The notes: generated from the sequence alone by a model not told the origin. 64,000 nt of DNA from Ferrovibrio sp. (GCF_017994015.1 NZ_JAGOLP010000009.1:35521-99520); one strand, 5' to 3'; shown: positions 17,083-28,870, numbered from the stretch's first letter. A program made the numbers and translations.

Positions 17083-18912
17083 CTAGCCGCCAGGCAGACC
17101 GGCGTGATCCAGCGCCACGGTGCGGCTGGCCGGAAAATGCAGCAGCATCCGCGTGCCCTGGCCCAATTCGCTTTGCAAGGCGGCGCTGCCCTGATGTGCT
17201 TCGACATAGGCGCGCACCAGCGCCAGCCCCAGGCCAACACCGCCATATTGCCGGCTGCGCGCCGCCTCGGCCTGCTCAAACGGCGCGAAGATGCGTTCAC
17301 GGTCGGCAGCCGCGATGCCGATGCCATCATCCTGCACCCAAACCGTGATACCGCCCGGATTGGGCGCCGCATCGCTCAAACAGGCACCCACACAAACCTG
17401 ACCCTGCGGGCCGGAGAATTTCACCGCATTGCCGATCAGGTTGAGCAGCATCTGGCGAAACAGCCGGACATCGCCACAGAGCAAAGGCAAGTCCTCAGGG
17501 ATCTCGGCACGCAGCTTTTTGCCGCTGGCAGCCGGCGCCGAAGCGCTGAGCCGGATACAGATGGCGGCGGTTTCCGCCACATCGATATCGGTTTCATGCA
17601 GGCCGATACGATTGACCTCAACCCGGGCGAGATCGAGGATGTCATCGATGATGCCGAGCAGATGCGTGGCGCTGGAATGGATGTCGCTGATGTATTCGTC
17701 GTATTTCGGCGATTGCGGACCATAGAGCTTCTGCCGCACGATATCGGAAAAGCCGATCACGGCATTCAGCGGCGTGCGCAATTCATGGCTCATATTGGCC
17801 AGGAAGCTGGATTTGGCGCGGCTGGCGCGTTCGGCAGCATCGCGGGCGCGGGTCACTTCCGCCACCAGTTCCTCCAGCCGCCGCTTCTGCTGTTCCAGCG
17901 TTTCGGTGGCGGCATATTGTTCGCTGATATCGAGCAGCAGCAAAGCCGTATCACCATGCGGCGTGTGGCGTTGCAATGGCCGCACCCAGCGGCCCGCAGC
18001 GGTGCGCAACGGGGCCAGGCCCTGGCCGTGCAAAGCTGCCTCGATGGCGTCGGGCGCCAGGCCACCTTCTGCCAGCAATGGCGCCAATACAGTGCCGGGC
18101 CGCAGCTTAGCCGTATCCAGGCGCAGCAGATCAGCAAATTTTCGGTTCCATTGTGTCACCCTGCCCTCGGCATCGGTGAACACAAAGGCTTCGGCGCTTT
18201 CGGCCACGTCCAGCAAGGCGGCACGCGCCGCGCGGGTGCGTTCCAGCAAGTCGCGATTCTCGCCACGCAGGCGCCGGTTGCGCGCGATCATGCCATGCAC
18301 GATACGACTGGAAACCATCATCGCCAGCACATAGACCAGCGCCATGGCGCTCAAGGCGTAATAGGTCGGCTCATCGCGCAAGAAAAACACCACCACATAG
18401 GGCAACACAGTGCAGATCACAAAGGCCGCGGCTGCCGCCGGCATGGAGGCCAATGTGGTGGCGGCGCCCGATACCATGCCGGCCGCCACGGTGAGCAGGA
18501 ATATCTGCCGCGCCGGATCCAGCTGATCGAGAATGATGGCGCCAACACCCCACAGACTGCCGCCAAGGATGGCCGAGGCAAAAGCCTGGCGGCGGCGGAA
18601 GCGCAACCGGGCTGCATGTTGCTGTGATGTGCGTTGCGGCAGCGCAAGCGGCGGCATGGCCGCACGGCGGGCCTGGCGCTGGCTGGCCAGCCACCAGCCG
18701 GCCAGCATGGTACCGGCATAGGCGGTTTGCGCCAGCCACCAGCCGCCGATCAACGGCAGCGACAAATCCGGCATCAGGGTGATCGCGGTGATCGAGGCGA
18801 TGGCCAGGGTGACGGCGGCATTCAGCGGCACAGTCTGGCGATAACTGGTGAAAAGCGGGTCGCCGCCTTCTTCGGGGCGGGCAGCGGAATTGCCGATGCC
18901 GTTGCTGCCCAT
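17083..18912 (-). CDS. Membrane sensor histidine kinase with PAS domain
   Basis: A 609-residue kinase. The N-terminal third has about six membrane segments (a MASE-like integral membrane sensor, about 25-215), followed by a PAS domain (about 230-340), a short coiled coil, HisKA with [16 protein letters not shown] (H at about 385) and HATPase with [15 protein letters not shown] and [10 protein letters not shown]. There is no receiver domain, and no response regulator gene adjoins it. The start at 18912 lies 7 bases after the preceding stop; an ATG at 18951 is also in frame. It is third in the GGDEF-EAL operon. Confidence 0.85.
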   Translation of the reverse strand: MGSNGIGNSAARPEEGGDPLFTSYRQTVPLNAAVTLAIASITAITLMPDLSLPLIGGWWLAQTAYAGTMLAGWWLASQRQARRAAMPPLALPQRTSQQHAARLRFRRRQAFASAILGGSLWGVGAIILDQLDPARQIFLLTVAAGMVSGAATTLASMPAAAAAFVICTVLPYVVVFFLRDEPTYYALSAMALVYVLAMMVSSRIVHGMIARNRRLRGENRDLLERTRAARAALLDVAESAEAFVFTDAEGRVTQWNRKFADLLRLDTAKLRPGTVLAPLLAEGGLAPDAIEAALHGQGLAPLRTAAGRWVRPLQRHTPHGDTALLLLDISEQYAATETLEQQKRRLEELVAEVTRARDAAERASRAKSSFLANMSHELRTPLNAVIGFSDIVRQKLYGPQSPKYDEYISDIHSSATHLLGIIDDILDLARVEVNRIGLHETDIDVAETAAICIRLSASAPAASGKKLRAEIPEDLPLLCGDVRLFRQMLLNLIGNAVKFSGPQGQVCVGACLSDAAPNPGGITVWVQDDGIGIAAADRERIFAPFEQAEAARSRQYGGVGLGLALVRAYVEAHQGSAALQSELGQGTRMLLHFPASRTVALDHAGLPGG

Positions 18913-18919
18913 CGCGCCA

Positions 18920-20095
18920 TCACCAGCCGTTGATACGATCCCATTCGGCAATCACCCTGCCATCGCCGGGCTGGCCCGACACAACGTAATAACGATCATA
19001 CATCGCCGCCGTCATGCAGGAATGATTCGGCAGCACGCGCAGCCGGCTACCCACCGGGAAACGCTCAAACGGCAGCGCGGCAGCCGTTTCAGCCGGGCCG
19101 GCCGGGCCGATCAGGCCATGTTCCTGATGCACATCCACCACCGCCAGGCCGGGCAGCGGCAGCGCGCCGCCGGGCAGGCAGACCAAGCCATAGCCGGTAT
19201 GCGGCCGATGCTCGTTGGCGCCGATATCCTTGGACAGCGCCAAGCCGCCGGCATCGATCAGCAGATGATTGCGGCCACGATGCCGGCCGGTGACGGAAGC
19301 CAGCACCGACACGGCAATATCATCCATGGCGCAGGTGCCAAGCCCGGCCTGGAACAGATCAAAGAACACGTAATTGCCCGGCCGCATCTCGGTGATGCCG
19401 GGCAGCTTCTCGGCAAACAGCGCGGTGGGCGTGGAGCCGACCGAAACGATGCCGCAGGCATGGCCGGCCTGGCGCAGCCGCTCGGCGGCACGCACCACGC
19501 CAGCGCGCTCGGCTTCGGCTATGGCAATGATCTCGGCAGCACCATGAGCGTGATAGGAATGCCCGGCATGGGTCAGCACCCCGGCCAAAACGGCGCCCGG
19601 CTGGTTCAGGGCCGCAGCCAGCGGCAGCAGGCTTTCGGCATCGGGCGCAATGCCGGCGCGGCCCAGACCGGTATCGATCTTGATCAGCACACGGAAGGTA
19701 ACGCCGAGTTCCTGGCCTTTGGCGGCGATGGCCTGGGCCGTGGCCACATCATCGGTGATCAGCTTGAGATCAATACCGCCAGCCGAGCTATCACCACCTT
19801 GGCGCATGATCGCGGCAGCCTGGGCCAGCTTGGCCGGCACGATGCCGACGGCATAAAGAATATCGGTGAAACCGGCAGCAGCGAAATACGCCGCTTCCGC
19901 CAGGGTGGAAACCGTTACCGGCCCGGCCTCACCGCCATGCGCCAAAGCCGCAATCCGCGCCGATTTTGCGGTTTTCAGATGCGGTCTGAGCCGCACGCCA
20001 AGCGCCGAGGCGCGTTCGCGCATGCGGATGAGATTCCGCTCCAGGCGGGCAAGGTCAAGAATCAGGCTGGGCGTCGGCAGGTCATCGAGTGTCAT
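18920..20095 (-). CDS. DSD1-type PLP enzyme (D-threonine aldolase / D-serine dehydratase-like)
   Basis: A 391-residue fold-type III (alanine racemase-like) PLP enzyme. The PLP lysine is in RLRPHLKTAK (about 35-44), and the C-terminal metal-binding motif PNHSC (about 357-361) marks the zinc-dependent D-serine dehydratase / D-threonine aldolase group. Likely reactions are D-threonine to glycine plus acetaldehyde, or D-serine to pyruvate. It sits between the GGDEF-EAL gene (9 bases upstream) and a histidine kinase (7 bases downstream), an odd place for a catabolic enzyme. Confidence 0.85.
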   Translation of the reverse strand: MTLDDLPTPSLILDLARLERNLIRMRERASALGVRLRPHLKTAKSARIAALAHGGEAGPVTVSTLAEAAYFAAAGFTDILYAVGIVPAKLAQAAAIMRQGGDSSAGGIDLKLITDDVATAQAIAAKGQELGVTFRVLIKIDTGLGRAGIAPDAESLLPLAAALNQPGAVLAGVLTHAGHSYHAHGAAEIIAIAEAERAGVVRAAERLRQAGHACGIVSVGSTPTALFAEKLPGITEMRPGNYVFFDLFQAGLGTCAMDDIAVSVLASVTGRHRGRNHLLIDAGGLALSKDIGANEHRPHTGYGLVCLPGGALPLPGLAVVDVHQEHGLIGPAGPAETAAALPFERFPVGSRLRVLPNHSCMTAAMYDRYYVVSGQPGDGRVIAEWDRINGW

Positions 20096-20104
20096 GCCGA
20101 TAGT

Positions 20105-23100
20105 CTAAACTTTTTCCCGGCTGGGCGCATAGCGCTCAAGTAATGCAGCAAACCGCATTGGCCGGTCGAAATAATAGCCCTGGCCAAGATCGCAGCCCAT
20201 GCTGCGCAAAGCCGCCGCCTGATCTTCAGTCTCCACCCCCTCGGCCACCACAACCAAGCCCAGGTCATGGCCCAGATCGATGATGGCGCGCACCATATGC
20301 GCCACGGCGGCATCCTGCTCGGCACCTTGCAGAAAGCTGCGATCGATCTTCAGCACCGCAGCCGGCAGTGAGGTAAGATAGCTCAGGCTGGAATAGCCGG
20401 TGCCAAAATCGTCCAGCGCGATGCGCGCCCCGGCAGCCACCAGGCGCTCCAGATCGGTGCGGGCGCCATGAACATCCACCAGCGCCACACTTTCGGTCAC
20501 TTCCAGCGTGAGCGGGCGCGGCAGGCCGCTGGCCTTGATCATCTCGGCCACCATCGGCACAAAATCGGCGCGTTCAAATTGCCGGGTGGAAACATTCACC
20601 GCCAGTTCGATATCCAGCTCGGCAGCCAACAAGGCGGCGCGCAGCCGCAAAGCCTCACGCAAGGCCCATAGCCCAACCTCATGGATCAGGCCGCTTTGTT
20701 CCAGCAGCGGGATGAATTCGCCCGGCGCCACCATGCCCCGGCTGGGATGATGCCAGCGCAGCAAGGCTTCCGCCTTGGCCACGCGGCCGGTATCAAGGTT
20801 TATGATCGGCTGGCAGAATAATTCAAATTCACCGCGCGCCACGGCCTGGCGCAGATCGGCGATCAGCGCCACGCGGCGCTCGGTCTCGCTCTGCATTTCC
20901 GGGGTGAAGAAACGCCACGAGCCGCGTTCGCTGGTCTTGGCGGCATACATCGCCGTATCCGCCATGCGCATCAGGTCGTTCGGGTCGCTGGCATCATTCG
21001 GAAACACGGTCACGCCGATACTGGCCGAAAGCGGCACCAGCCGGCCTTCCAGTTCATAAGGCTGGGCCAGTGCTGTGCGTAATTTCTCGATCACCGCCGG
21101 CACGGCCTCTGGCGCCATGTTGGGCAGCAAAACGGCAAATTCATCGCCGCCCAGGCGGCCCACCGTGTCGCTGGCCCGCAGCGCGCCCTGTAGCCGGCTG
21201 GCCACTTCCTGCAACAAGGCATCGCCGGCCAGATGGCCCAGCGTGTCATTCACTTCCTTGAAGTGATCAAGATCGAGCAGCAGCACGGCACCACCCACCG
21301 GCACACCGCCCGCTTCAGTATCGCCACGGTGCCGCTGCGCCAGGCGTGCTGCCTGGTCGATGCGATCCAGCAGCAGGCGGCGGTTCGGCAGCCTGGTCAG
21401 GGCATCATAATCCGCCTGCCAGCGCACCAAAGCCTCGGCATTCTTGCGATCCGTGATATCGATGAACATGGCGATATAGCCACTGGCCGCCACATCATCG
21501 GCATCACGCAGGCGCGTGATAGACAGCCATTCACAATAGATGGCGCCATCCCGGCGGCGATTCCAGACCTCGCCCTGCCATTCGCCGGCCCGTTCGATGG
21601 CGGCCCACATGTCAACATAGAAATCGCGGCCCTGGCGACCCGAGGAGAGCAGCGCCGGGTTGCGGCCGGTCACCTCGTCGGCGCTATAGCCGGTAACCCG
21701 TTCAAAGGCCGGGTTGACATGCAGGATGATGTTATCGGCATTGGTCACCATGATGGCCTGGGGTGATTTTTCGAACACCACGCCGGCCTGGCTCAGGCGC
21801 TGCTCGGCGATTTTGCGCGCATCAATGTCGCTATGCGTGCCGATGACCCGCAGCGGCAGGCCGTTGATATCGCGCTCCACCACGGCGCCGCGGTCGAGCA
21901 CCCATTTGTAGCGGCCGTCGCGGCATAGCAGGCGGTGTTCGCATTCGTAATTCGGGCTGCGGCCTTGCAGGTGATCCTGCAAGGCAATGCGCACCCGCGC
22001 CATATCCTGCGGATGCACCAGCTTTTCCCAGGTCGACAATTCACCCGCCAGCTCGCCCGGCAGATAACCCAGCATGCTCATCCAGCGGTCACTGAACAGC
22101 ACCCGGCCGCTGGGATAATCCCAATCCCAGATGCCATCCTGATTGCCGACAAAGGCCAGGCCGAGCCGTTCCTCGCGCTCGCGCAACTGGCTCTGGCGCT
22201 GCACCAGGGCATCGACCATGCGGTTGAGCCCTTGCCCGATGCGGCGCAATTCACGCGGCCCGGCGGCCGGCGCACGCATGCGGTCGTCACCCTGGCGTAC
22301 CAGATCGGCAACATGGGCCAGCTTTTCCAGCGGCTTGTAGAGCCGCCGGCCGAGCAGCCAGGCGCCCAAAGCGGCCACCAGCAGCACGCCAAGATCAACA
22401 CTGATATCGCGCAGCAATTGCTGCCGCGCCGGCAGCAGGGCGGCGGCTTCCGGTTCGCTCACCACCACCAGCCAATCCGCTTTGGCAACATGCGCCAGAC
22501 CAAGGATCGTGCCATCGGCAACACCCTGGCGGGCGGCATGGCTGCGCCAGTAGCTCGCGGCTTCAGGCAGATGCGTGCCGATCAGGCCGCGCTGGCCGTG
22601 GCTGGCCAGGGCAACATGGCCCGAGCGGGTCAATACCAGGCCGCCGATGCCGGGCAGGTCAGGCATCTGCAATGCCAGGCGCTGCGGATCGAGGCCCAAC
22701 ACCAGGGCACCGGCAATCGGCTCCGCTTCATCCAACGCGCCCACCCCAAGCGGTACCGCCAAGGCAATATTGGGGCGTCCGGTGGTTGCGCCGGTCGGGT
22801 TCGGCTCGCCAACGGTGAAACCCGGCCGCACCAGCAGACGCTGCAAGTAAAGCTCTGGCTTGACGTTGACCCTACCACCCTGCGGCATGGCCAGGGCGCT
22901 GCAAACCACACGGCCATCACGATTAACGGTCACCAGATTGGTGAAGCGCAGCAAAAAGAACATCGCATCGTCGAACACCTCCCGGCAGCGATCCGGCTGC
23001 AATGCCGCAACCTCGCCGCTCAATGCCAGGCGGTTGAGCATGACCTCGCTTTCGCCGAGAAAATCATTCAGCCGCCCGGCGGTGACCTGAGCGGCGTAGC

Positions 23101-23275
23101 CCAGCAATTCCACACGATCAGCGGTGATGCGGCGGTAATCGCCATAGGCGGCCAAGCCATGCAAGGCTATTAATGGTAGCATTATCACGCCAACCAACAC
23201 CGCTAGGTGGGTGCGGATCGAAAGGCTGTTGCGGCACAGGCTGCCGAGCTGTTCTGCAAATACAAGCAATTTCAT
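20105..23275 (-). CDS. Membrane c-di-GMP enzyme with PAS, GGDEF and EAL domains
   Basis: A 1056-residue protein. Order: membrane segment (about 27-48), periplasmic Cache-like sensor, second membrane segment (about 290-310), HAMP, two PAS domains (about 375-615), GGDEF (about 640-800) and EAL (about 815-1050). The diguanylate cyclase motif RLGGDEFAVL is intact, with an RxxD inhibitory site (RASD) 5 residues before GGDEF. The phosphodiesterase motif EALLRWHH and DDFGTGYSSLSYL are also intact, so both activities are possible. The ATG at 23275 is chosen where the membrane protein begins; the frame extends further upstream. First gene of the four-gene signalling run. Confidence 0.88.
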   Translation of the reverse strand: MKLLVFAEQLGSLCRNSLSIRTHLAVLVGVIMLPLIALHGLAAYGDYRRITADRVELLGYAAQVTAGRLNDFLGESEVMLNRLALSGEVAALQPDRCREVFDDAMFFLLRFTNLVTVNRDGRVVCSALAMPQGGRVNVKPELYLQRLLVRPGFTVGEPNPTGATTGRPNIALAVPLGVGALDEAEPIAGALVLGLDPQRLALQMPDLPGIGGLVLTRSGHVALASHGQRGLIGTHLPEAASYWRSHAARQGVADGTILGLAHVAKADWLVVVSEPEAAALLPARQQLLRDISVDLGVLLVAALGAWLLGRRLYKPLEKLAHVADLVRQGDDRMRAPAAGPRELRRIGQGLNRMVDALVQRQSQLREREERLGLAFVGNQDGIWDWDYPSGRVLFSDRWMSMLGYLPGELAGELSTWEKLVHPQDMARVRIALQDHLQGRSPNYECEHRLLCRDGRYKWVLDRGAVVERDINGLPLRVIGTHSDIDARKIAEQRLSQAGVVFEKSPQAIMVTNADNIILHVNPAFERVTGYSADEVTGRNPALLSSGRQGRDFYVDMWAAIERAGEWQGEVWNRRRDGAIYCEWLSITRLRDADDVAASGYIAMFIDITDRKNAEALVRWQADYDALTRLPNRRLLLDRIDQAARLAQRHRGDTEAGGVPVGGAVLLLDLDHFKEVNDTLGHLAGDALLQEVASRLQGALRASDTVGRLGGDEFAVLLPNMAPEAVPAVIEKLRTALAQPYELEGRLVPLSASIGVTVFPNDASDPNDLMRMADTAMYAAKTSERGSWRFFTPEMQSETERRVALIADLRQAVARGEFELFCQPIINLDTGRVAKAEALLRWHHPSRGMVAPGEFIPLLEQSGLIHEVGLWALREALRLRAALLAAELDIELAVNVSTRQFERADFVPMVAEMIKASGLPRPLTLEVTESVALVDVHGARTDLERLVAAGARIALDDFGTGYSSLSYLTSLPAAVLKIDRSFLQGAEQDAAVAHMVRAIIDLGHDLGLVVVAEGVETEDQAAALRSMGCDLGQGYYFDRPMRFAALLERYAPSREKV

Positions 23276-23389
23276 GGCCCCACCTACCCTGCCATAAGCC
23301 GACAATACATTGATTTGAGTCATTTTGGCGCCATAAAGCAGTTTCCGCCCGGCCATGCCCCGGGTTTTGCGGAATCTGCTGCCGCCTCC

Positions 23390-23418
23390 TTGACAGCGCG
23401 CCCGGTCGCGCCTAGGTA
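23390..23418 (+). promoter_or_regulatory. groESL promoter (-35 / -10)
   Basis: A perfect TTGACA (23390-23395) is followed 17 bases later by TAGGTA (23413-23418), a weak -10. Transcription would start inside the CIRCE element, as at other alphaproteobacterial groESL operons. The -35 context CTTGAC also resembles heat-shock sigma-32 promoters. Confidence 0.6.
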
Positions 23419-23419
23419 T

Positions 23420-23446
23420 CTGGCGCTCTCCTAGGGAGAGTGCTAA
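23420..23446 (+). promoter_or_regulatory. CIRCE operator (HrcA binding site)
   Basis: The right arm GAGTGCTAA (23438-23446) is a perfect CIRCE half-site; the left arm CTGGCGCTC (23420-23428) matches TTAGCACTC at 6 of 9 positions; the spacer is the standard 9 bases. It lies just downstream of the groESL promoter. HrcA, the expected repressor, is not encoded in the window. Confidence 0.85.
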
Positions 23447-23559
23447 CAATTCGGGTTCACTACAGTTATTTCAATAACTTAAGCGAATTCCGGCTTGTGG
23501 GCCAAGAATTTTGACCCCCTCGGGCCGCCGGCCCGATCGATATCGAGATGGAGGATCGC

Positions 23560-23877
23560 ATGAAGTTTCGTCCGTTGCACGACCGCGTGGTGGTGAAGCG
23601 CATTGAGGAAGAGGCGCGTACCGCCGGTGGCATCATCATTCCGGATACCGCCAAGGAAAAGCCGATGCAGGGCGACGTGATCGCCGTTGGCCCGGGCGCC
23701 CGTGGCGATGATGGCAAGCTGGTGCCGCTGGACGTGAAGGCCGGTGACCGCGTGCTGTTCGGCAAGTGGTCCGGCACCGAAGTCAAGATCGATGGCGAAG
23801 ACCTTCTGATCATGAAGGAATCCGACATCATGGGCGTGATCGAAGGTTCCGCCAAGAAGTCGGCCAAGGCCGCCTGA
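23560..23877 (+). CDS. groES: Co-chaperonin GroES
   Basis: A 105-residue co-chaperonin that caps Gro[20 protein letters not shown], the mobile loop around [14 protein letters not shown] and the C-terminal DIMGVIE are diagnostic. The lysine/alanine-rich tail is slightly longer than usual. A GGAGG (23550-23554) lies 5 bases before the ATG. It is 29 bases ahead of groEL and under the CIRCE-controlled promoter. Confidence 0.97.
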   Translation: MKFRPLHDRVVVKRIEEEARTAGGIIIPDTAKEKPMQGDVIAVGPGARGDDGKLVPLDVKAGDRVLFGKWSGTEVKIDGEDLLIMKESDIMGVIEGSAKKSAKAA

Positions 23878-23882
23878 ATTAA

Positions 23883-25565
<1,683 letters not shown>

Positions 25566-25593
25566 GTCCAACCACTCCGCTCTGGAGACAGGG

Positions 25594-25627
25594 AAAGGTC
25601 CGGTGGCAACACCGGGCCTTTTCTTTT
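25594..25627 (+). terminator. groESL Rho-independent terminator
   Basis: Stem AAAGGTCCGGTG / CACCGGGCCTTT with one G:T pair and a 4-base loop, followed by a T-rich run (TTTTCTTTT). It begins 28 bases after the groEL stop. Confidence 0.88.
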
Positions 25628-25645
25628 GCCCGCAGCACTGCAAGC

Positions 25646-26611
25646 ATGCCGGCCATGAAGCAACGCTACGAAGACATCCTGGCTTTTATCGAGGTGGTGC
25701 AGGCCGGCAGTTTCACCGCCGCCGGGCTGCGGCTTGGCCTGGCGAAATCGGTGGTCAGCGACCGGGTACGGCAGCTAGAGAATGCGCTGGGCGCCGAGCT
25801 TCTGCGCCGTACCACGCGGCAGGTGACGCCGACCGAGCGCGGGCGCGACCTGTTCGACGCGCTGGCGCCGCTGACCGCCGGTGTGGCGCAGGTGCTGGAT
25901 GATGCGGCGCGCAAGGATGGCCCGCTGACCGGGCGGCTGCGGCTGACCGCGCCGATCAGTTTCGGCGTGGCCTATCTCACCCCGGTGATCACCCGCTTTG
26001 CCCAGGCGCATCCGCATCTGGAAATCGCGCTGGATTTTGATGATCGCGCGGTGGATATCATCGGCGCCGGCTATGATCTGGCGCTGCGCATCGGCCGCTT
26101 AGGCGATTCGGCGCTGATGGCGCGCAAACTCTGCGACAGCGAGCGCGTGGTCTGTTGCAGCCCCGGCTATGCCAGGCAGCATGGCCTGCCGCACAGCCTG
26201 GCCGATCTGGCCGGCCATGCCAGCATCGATTATGCCAATGCCCATGCCAGCCGGCTCTGGCGCTTTGAGCCGGAACAGCCGGGCGGCGAGCCGCGCGTGG
26301 TGGAAACCCGCAGCCGCCTGGTGGTGAATAACGGCGAGGCGATGCGCGATATGGCGATAGCCGGCCTGGGCCTGATCGTGCTGCCGCGTTTCATCCTGGC
26401 AGAAGCGCTGCATAGCGGCGCGCTGATCGAAGTGCTGCCCGGCATCCGCCCGCTGCCGGATGCGATTTACGCCGTGTATCCGCCGGCGCGCCACCTGCCG
26501 CGCAAATGCCGCGCCCTGATCGACCATCTCGCCGCCGCCTTTGCCGGCACACCGCCCTGGATGGCGCCGGCGCCGAAAAGCACCAAGGCAAGGCGGAAAG
26601 ATAAAAGCTGA
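25646..26611 (+). CDS. LysR-family transcriptional regulator
   Basis: A 321-residue LysR regulator: N-terminal HTH with FIEVVQAGSFTAAGLRLGLAKSVVSDRVRQLE, then an effector-binding domain (about 90-300) with typical GYDLALRIGRLGDSALMARKL. It resembles the DhaR/PecT-like group, which often acts on nearby genes. An in-frame ATG at 25655 is an equally good start. It lies 131 bases upstream of, and on the same strand as, a YcaC-like hydrolase gene, a possible target. Confidence 0.88.
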   Translation: MPAMKQRYEDILAFIEVVQAGSFTAAGLRLGLAKSVVSDRVRQLENALGAELLRRTTRQVTPTERGRDLFDALAPLTAGVAQVLDDAARKDGPLTGRLRLTAPISFGVAYLTPVITRFAQAHPHLEIALDFDDRAVDIIGAGYDLALRIGRLGDSALMARKLCDSERVVCCSPGYARQHGLPHSLADLAGHASIDYANAHASRLWRFEPEQPGGEPRVVETRSRLVVNNGEAMRDMAIAGLGLIVLPRFILAEALHSGALIEVLPGIRPLPDAIYAVYPPARHLPRKCRALIDHLAAAFAGTPPWMAPAPKSTKARRKDKS

Positions 26612-26742
26612 TTGTTCGTGATTGCCGGACAGTAGGTCCGGAACAAGCCGGCTAATGCGCCGCGCGGTCTTTGCGTAGGGTCTGTTCACCGGCAAGCAAC
26701 GCCGAACGGAAACAGCCCAGAGACACGCAAAGGATCACGATC

Positions 26743-27372
26743 ATGACCAAGAGCTTCACCTATAACCGCCTCGACAAGAACAATGCCACCGTGCTGCTGG
26801 TGGACCATCAGGCCGGCCTGCTCTCGCTGGTGCGCGACATCGACCCCGACAAGTTCCGCAACAATGTGCTGGCACTGGCCGACCTGGCCAAATTCTTCAA
26901 CCTGCCGACCATCCTGACCACCAGCTTCGAGAATGGCCCGAACGGCCCGCTGATGCCGGAACTGAAAGAAATGTTTCCCGATGCGCCCTATATCGCCCGC
27001 CCGGGCAATATCAACGCCTGGGACAACGAGGATTTTGTCAAGGCCGTGAAGGCCACCGGCAAGAAGCAGCTGCTCATCGCCGGCGTAGTCACCGAAGTCT
27101 GCGTCGCCTTCCCGGCGCTCTCGGCCCTGGAAGAGGAATTTGAGGTGTTTGTGGTGACCGATGCTTCCGGCACCTTCAACGAGATTGCCCAGCAATCAGC
27201 CTGGAACCGCATGAGCCAGGCCGGTGCGCAATTGATGAACTGGTTTGCCGTGGCCTGTGAACTGCATCGCGACTGGCGCAACGACATCGAGGGCCTGGGC
27301 AAGCTGCTGGCGGATCACATCCCGGATTACAAGAACCTGATGACCAGCTTCGCCGCCAATAGCCGCAAATAA
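26743..27372 (+). CDS. YcaC-like isochorismatase-family hydrolase
   Basis: A 209-residue cysteine hydrolase of the isochorismatase superfamily. Catalytic D21 (VDHQAG) and C120 (VVTEVCV) are present; the stretch YIARPGNINAWDNEDFVKA is characteristic of the YcaC group, whose substrates are unknown. The ATG at 26743 follows an AAGGA. The upstream frame is open but reads as non-coding. It is preceded by a LysR regulator gene and followed by a strong terminator. Confidence 0.86.
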   Translation: MTKSFTYNRLDKNNATVLLVDHQAGLLSLVRDIDPDKFRNNVLALADLAKFFNLPTILTTSFENGPNGPLMPELKEMFPDAPYIARPGNINAWDNEDFVKAVKATGKKQLLIAGVVTEVCVAFPALSALEEEFEVFVVTDASGTFNEIAQQSAWNRMSQAGAQLMNWFAVACELHRDWRNDIEGLGKLLADHIPDYKNLMTSFAANSRK

Positions 27373-27386
27373 TCTCCCGAAAGCAA

Positions 27387-27442
27387 CGGCACGAAAAGGC
27401 GAGGGCGCGGGCACCAGCTTGCGCCCGCGCTTTTTCGTGCCG
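27387..27442. terminator. Bidirectional terminator between convergent genes
   Basis: A long stem pairs CGGCACGAAAA (27387-27397) with TTTTCGTGCCG (27432-27442) and encloses a GC-rich inner stem (GCGCGGGC / GCCCGCGC). The A and T runs let it act for both the YcaC-like gene (plus) and the histidine kinase (minus). Confidence 0.85.
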
Positions 27443-27448
27443 GCTATT

Positions 27449-28870
27449 TCAGCCGGCCGACTTCGGCAATCTTACGCTGACCAGGAGGCCGGCAGGCACC
27501 GCCATCGACAATTCGATACTGCCGCGATGCGCCAGGAATACATCGCGGGCGATGGTGAGGCCCAGGCCGGTGCCGCCGGTTTCGCGGTTGCGTGAACTTT
27601 CCAGCCGCGTGAAGGGCCGGAAGGCGGTTTCCACCTGATCGGCCGGAATGCCGGGGCCATCATCGGCAACGGTGATGATGATGCAATCCGCCGCATCATG
27701 CAGGCCAACCCGCACATGATCGGCGAACTTGCAGCCATTATCGATCAGATTGGCAAAAGCGCGGCGGATCGCCACCGGCTGGCAGATCAGGCCGGCATGA
27801 TCCGGGCCATCATAGCTGACGGCATGGCCGGCATCGGCGGCGGTATCACACAGGCTGATCAGCATGGCAGCCAGATCGGCGGCGCTGCGTGGCTCGTCCT
27901 TCAACTGGTTGCTGGCGAAGGTCAGCGTGGCGCTCATCATGGTTTCCATATCGTCGATATCCGACAATAATTGGCGGCGCTGTTCCTGATCCGGCAGGTA
28001 TTCGGCAAATAGCCGCAGCCGGGTCAGCGGCGTGCGCAGATCATGCGATATCGCGGCAATCATTTGCAGGCGGTCGTCGACGAAGCGCTTCAGGCGCAAT
28101 TGCATGGCGTTGAAAGAACTGCCGATCGCCTGCAATTCCGGCGCATTGAAATTGCCGACCAGGCTGAGTTCACGGTCGCGGCCAAGCTTTTCCGCCGCCG
28201 CAGCCAGATCGTCCAGCGGCTTCACCACGCCGCGCGCCACCCAGATTGAGAGCAGGCCGATCATCACCACGGCAAAAAGCGGCAACAGCACGTTGCGGAT
28301 CATGCGCACGGTTTCCTGTCCGTCGCTTTTGGGTGTCACCAGCAGCCAGTCTTGCGGCCCGATGCGAAAGGCAATGCGCAAATCGCTGCTCAGCATGTTG
28401 CTGCGCCTTTCATCCAGCACATCCGCCATCACAATCGGCAGCGGTGGCAGGATGATCACCAGCGGGCGCGGCGAATATTCCGGATCGTCCAGATCATCCG
28501 CCATCAGCAACACATCCTGCGGTGCCAGGGCCAGCGTGGCGGCGATCTGCAGGTGCAAGTCTGCAAAGGCGCCGAGCCGTGAGCCATGGCGGAAATCCGG
28601 CTCGGCGCTCAGGGATGTGATATCAAGCCAGCGCCGTACCGGCAAATCGCGCAAGGCCGCCGGCCGCTCGGCCGCCGACACGGCCAAACTGCGGTCACGC
28701 ATATCGGCCAGATTGGCCAGCAGCCAGTCGCGGTCAAAAAACATGATTTCCGGCGGGCGGATCACCAGCGGCAGCAGTTTGTCGACAGCCTTCACCGCCA
28801 GCAGGCCACCAATGATGACCAGCCCGATGCGCGGCGCCAGGCGCAGGCGCGACCAGAATGGTAGCTTCAT
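27449..28870 (-). CDS. EnvZ-like sensor histidine kinase
   Basis: A 473-residue class I kinase. Two membrane segments (about 14-33 and 230-250) flank a periplasmic domain of about 200 residues; HAMP follows, then HisKA with AAISHDLRTPLTRLR (H at about 314) and HATPase with NLIDNGCKFADH, DDGPGIPA and GGTGLGLTIA. The ATG at 28870 lies 10 bases after the response regulator stop, with a GAGG upstream. The partner is the OmpR-type regulator just ahead; the outer-membrane protein gene transcribed away from them is a likely target. Confidence 0.9.
   Translation of the reverse strand: MKLPFWSRLRLAPRIGLVIIGGLLAVKAVDKLLPLVIRPPEIMFFDRDWLLANLADMRDRSLAVSAAERPAALRDLPVRRWLDITSLSAEPDFRHGSRLGAFADLHLQIAATLALAPQDVLLMADDLDDPEYSPRPLVIILPPLPIVMADVLDERRSNMLSSDLRIAFRIGPQDWLLVTPKSDGQETVRMIRNVLLPLFAVVMIGLLSIWVARGVVKPLDDLAAAAEKLGRDRELSLVGNFNAPELQAIGSSFNAMQLRLKRFVDDRLQMIAAISHDLRTPLTRLRLFAEYLPDQEQRRQLLSDIDDMETMMSATLTFASNQLKDEPRSAADLAAMLISLCDTAADAGHAVSYDGPDHAGLICQPVAIRRAFANLIDNGCKFADHVRVGLHDAADCIIITVADDGPGIPADQVETAFRPFTRLESSRNRETGGTGLGLTIARDVFLAHRGSIELSMAVPAGLLVSVRLPKSAG

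Noticed and set aside
16558..18627. 689-codon plus-strand open frame
   Set aside because: It lies antisense to the PAS_5 gene and the histidine kinase; the His/Gln/Arg-rich translation is typical of a shadow frame.
26614..26646. Hairpin (CCGGAC / GTCCGG with TTGTT / AACAA) between lysR and the YcaC-like gene
   Set aside because: No T-run follows and the outer arms are interrupted by a bulge; it may be an operator, but I cannot support any assignment.
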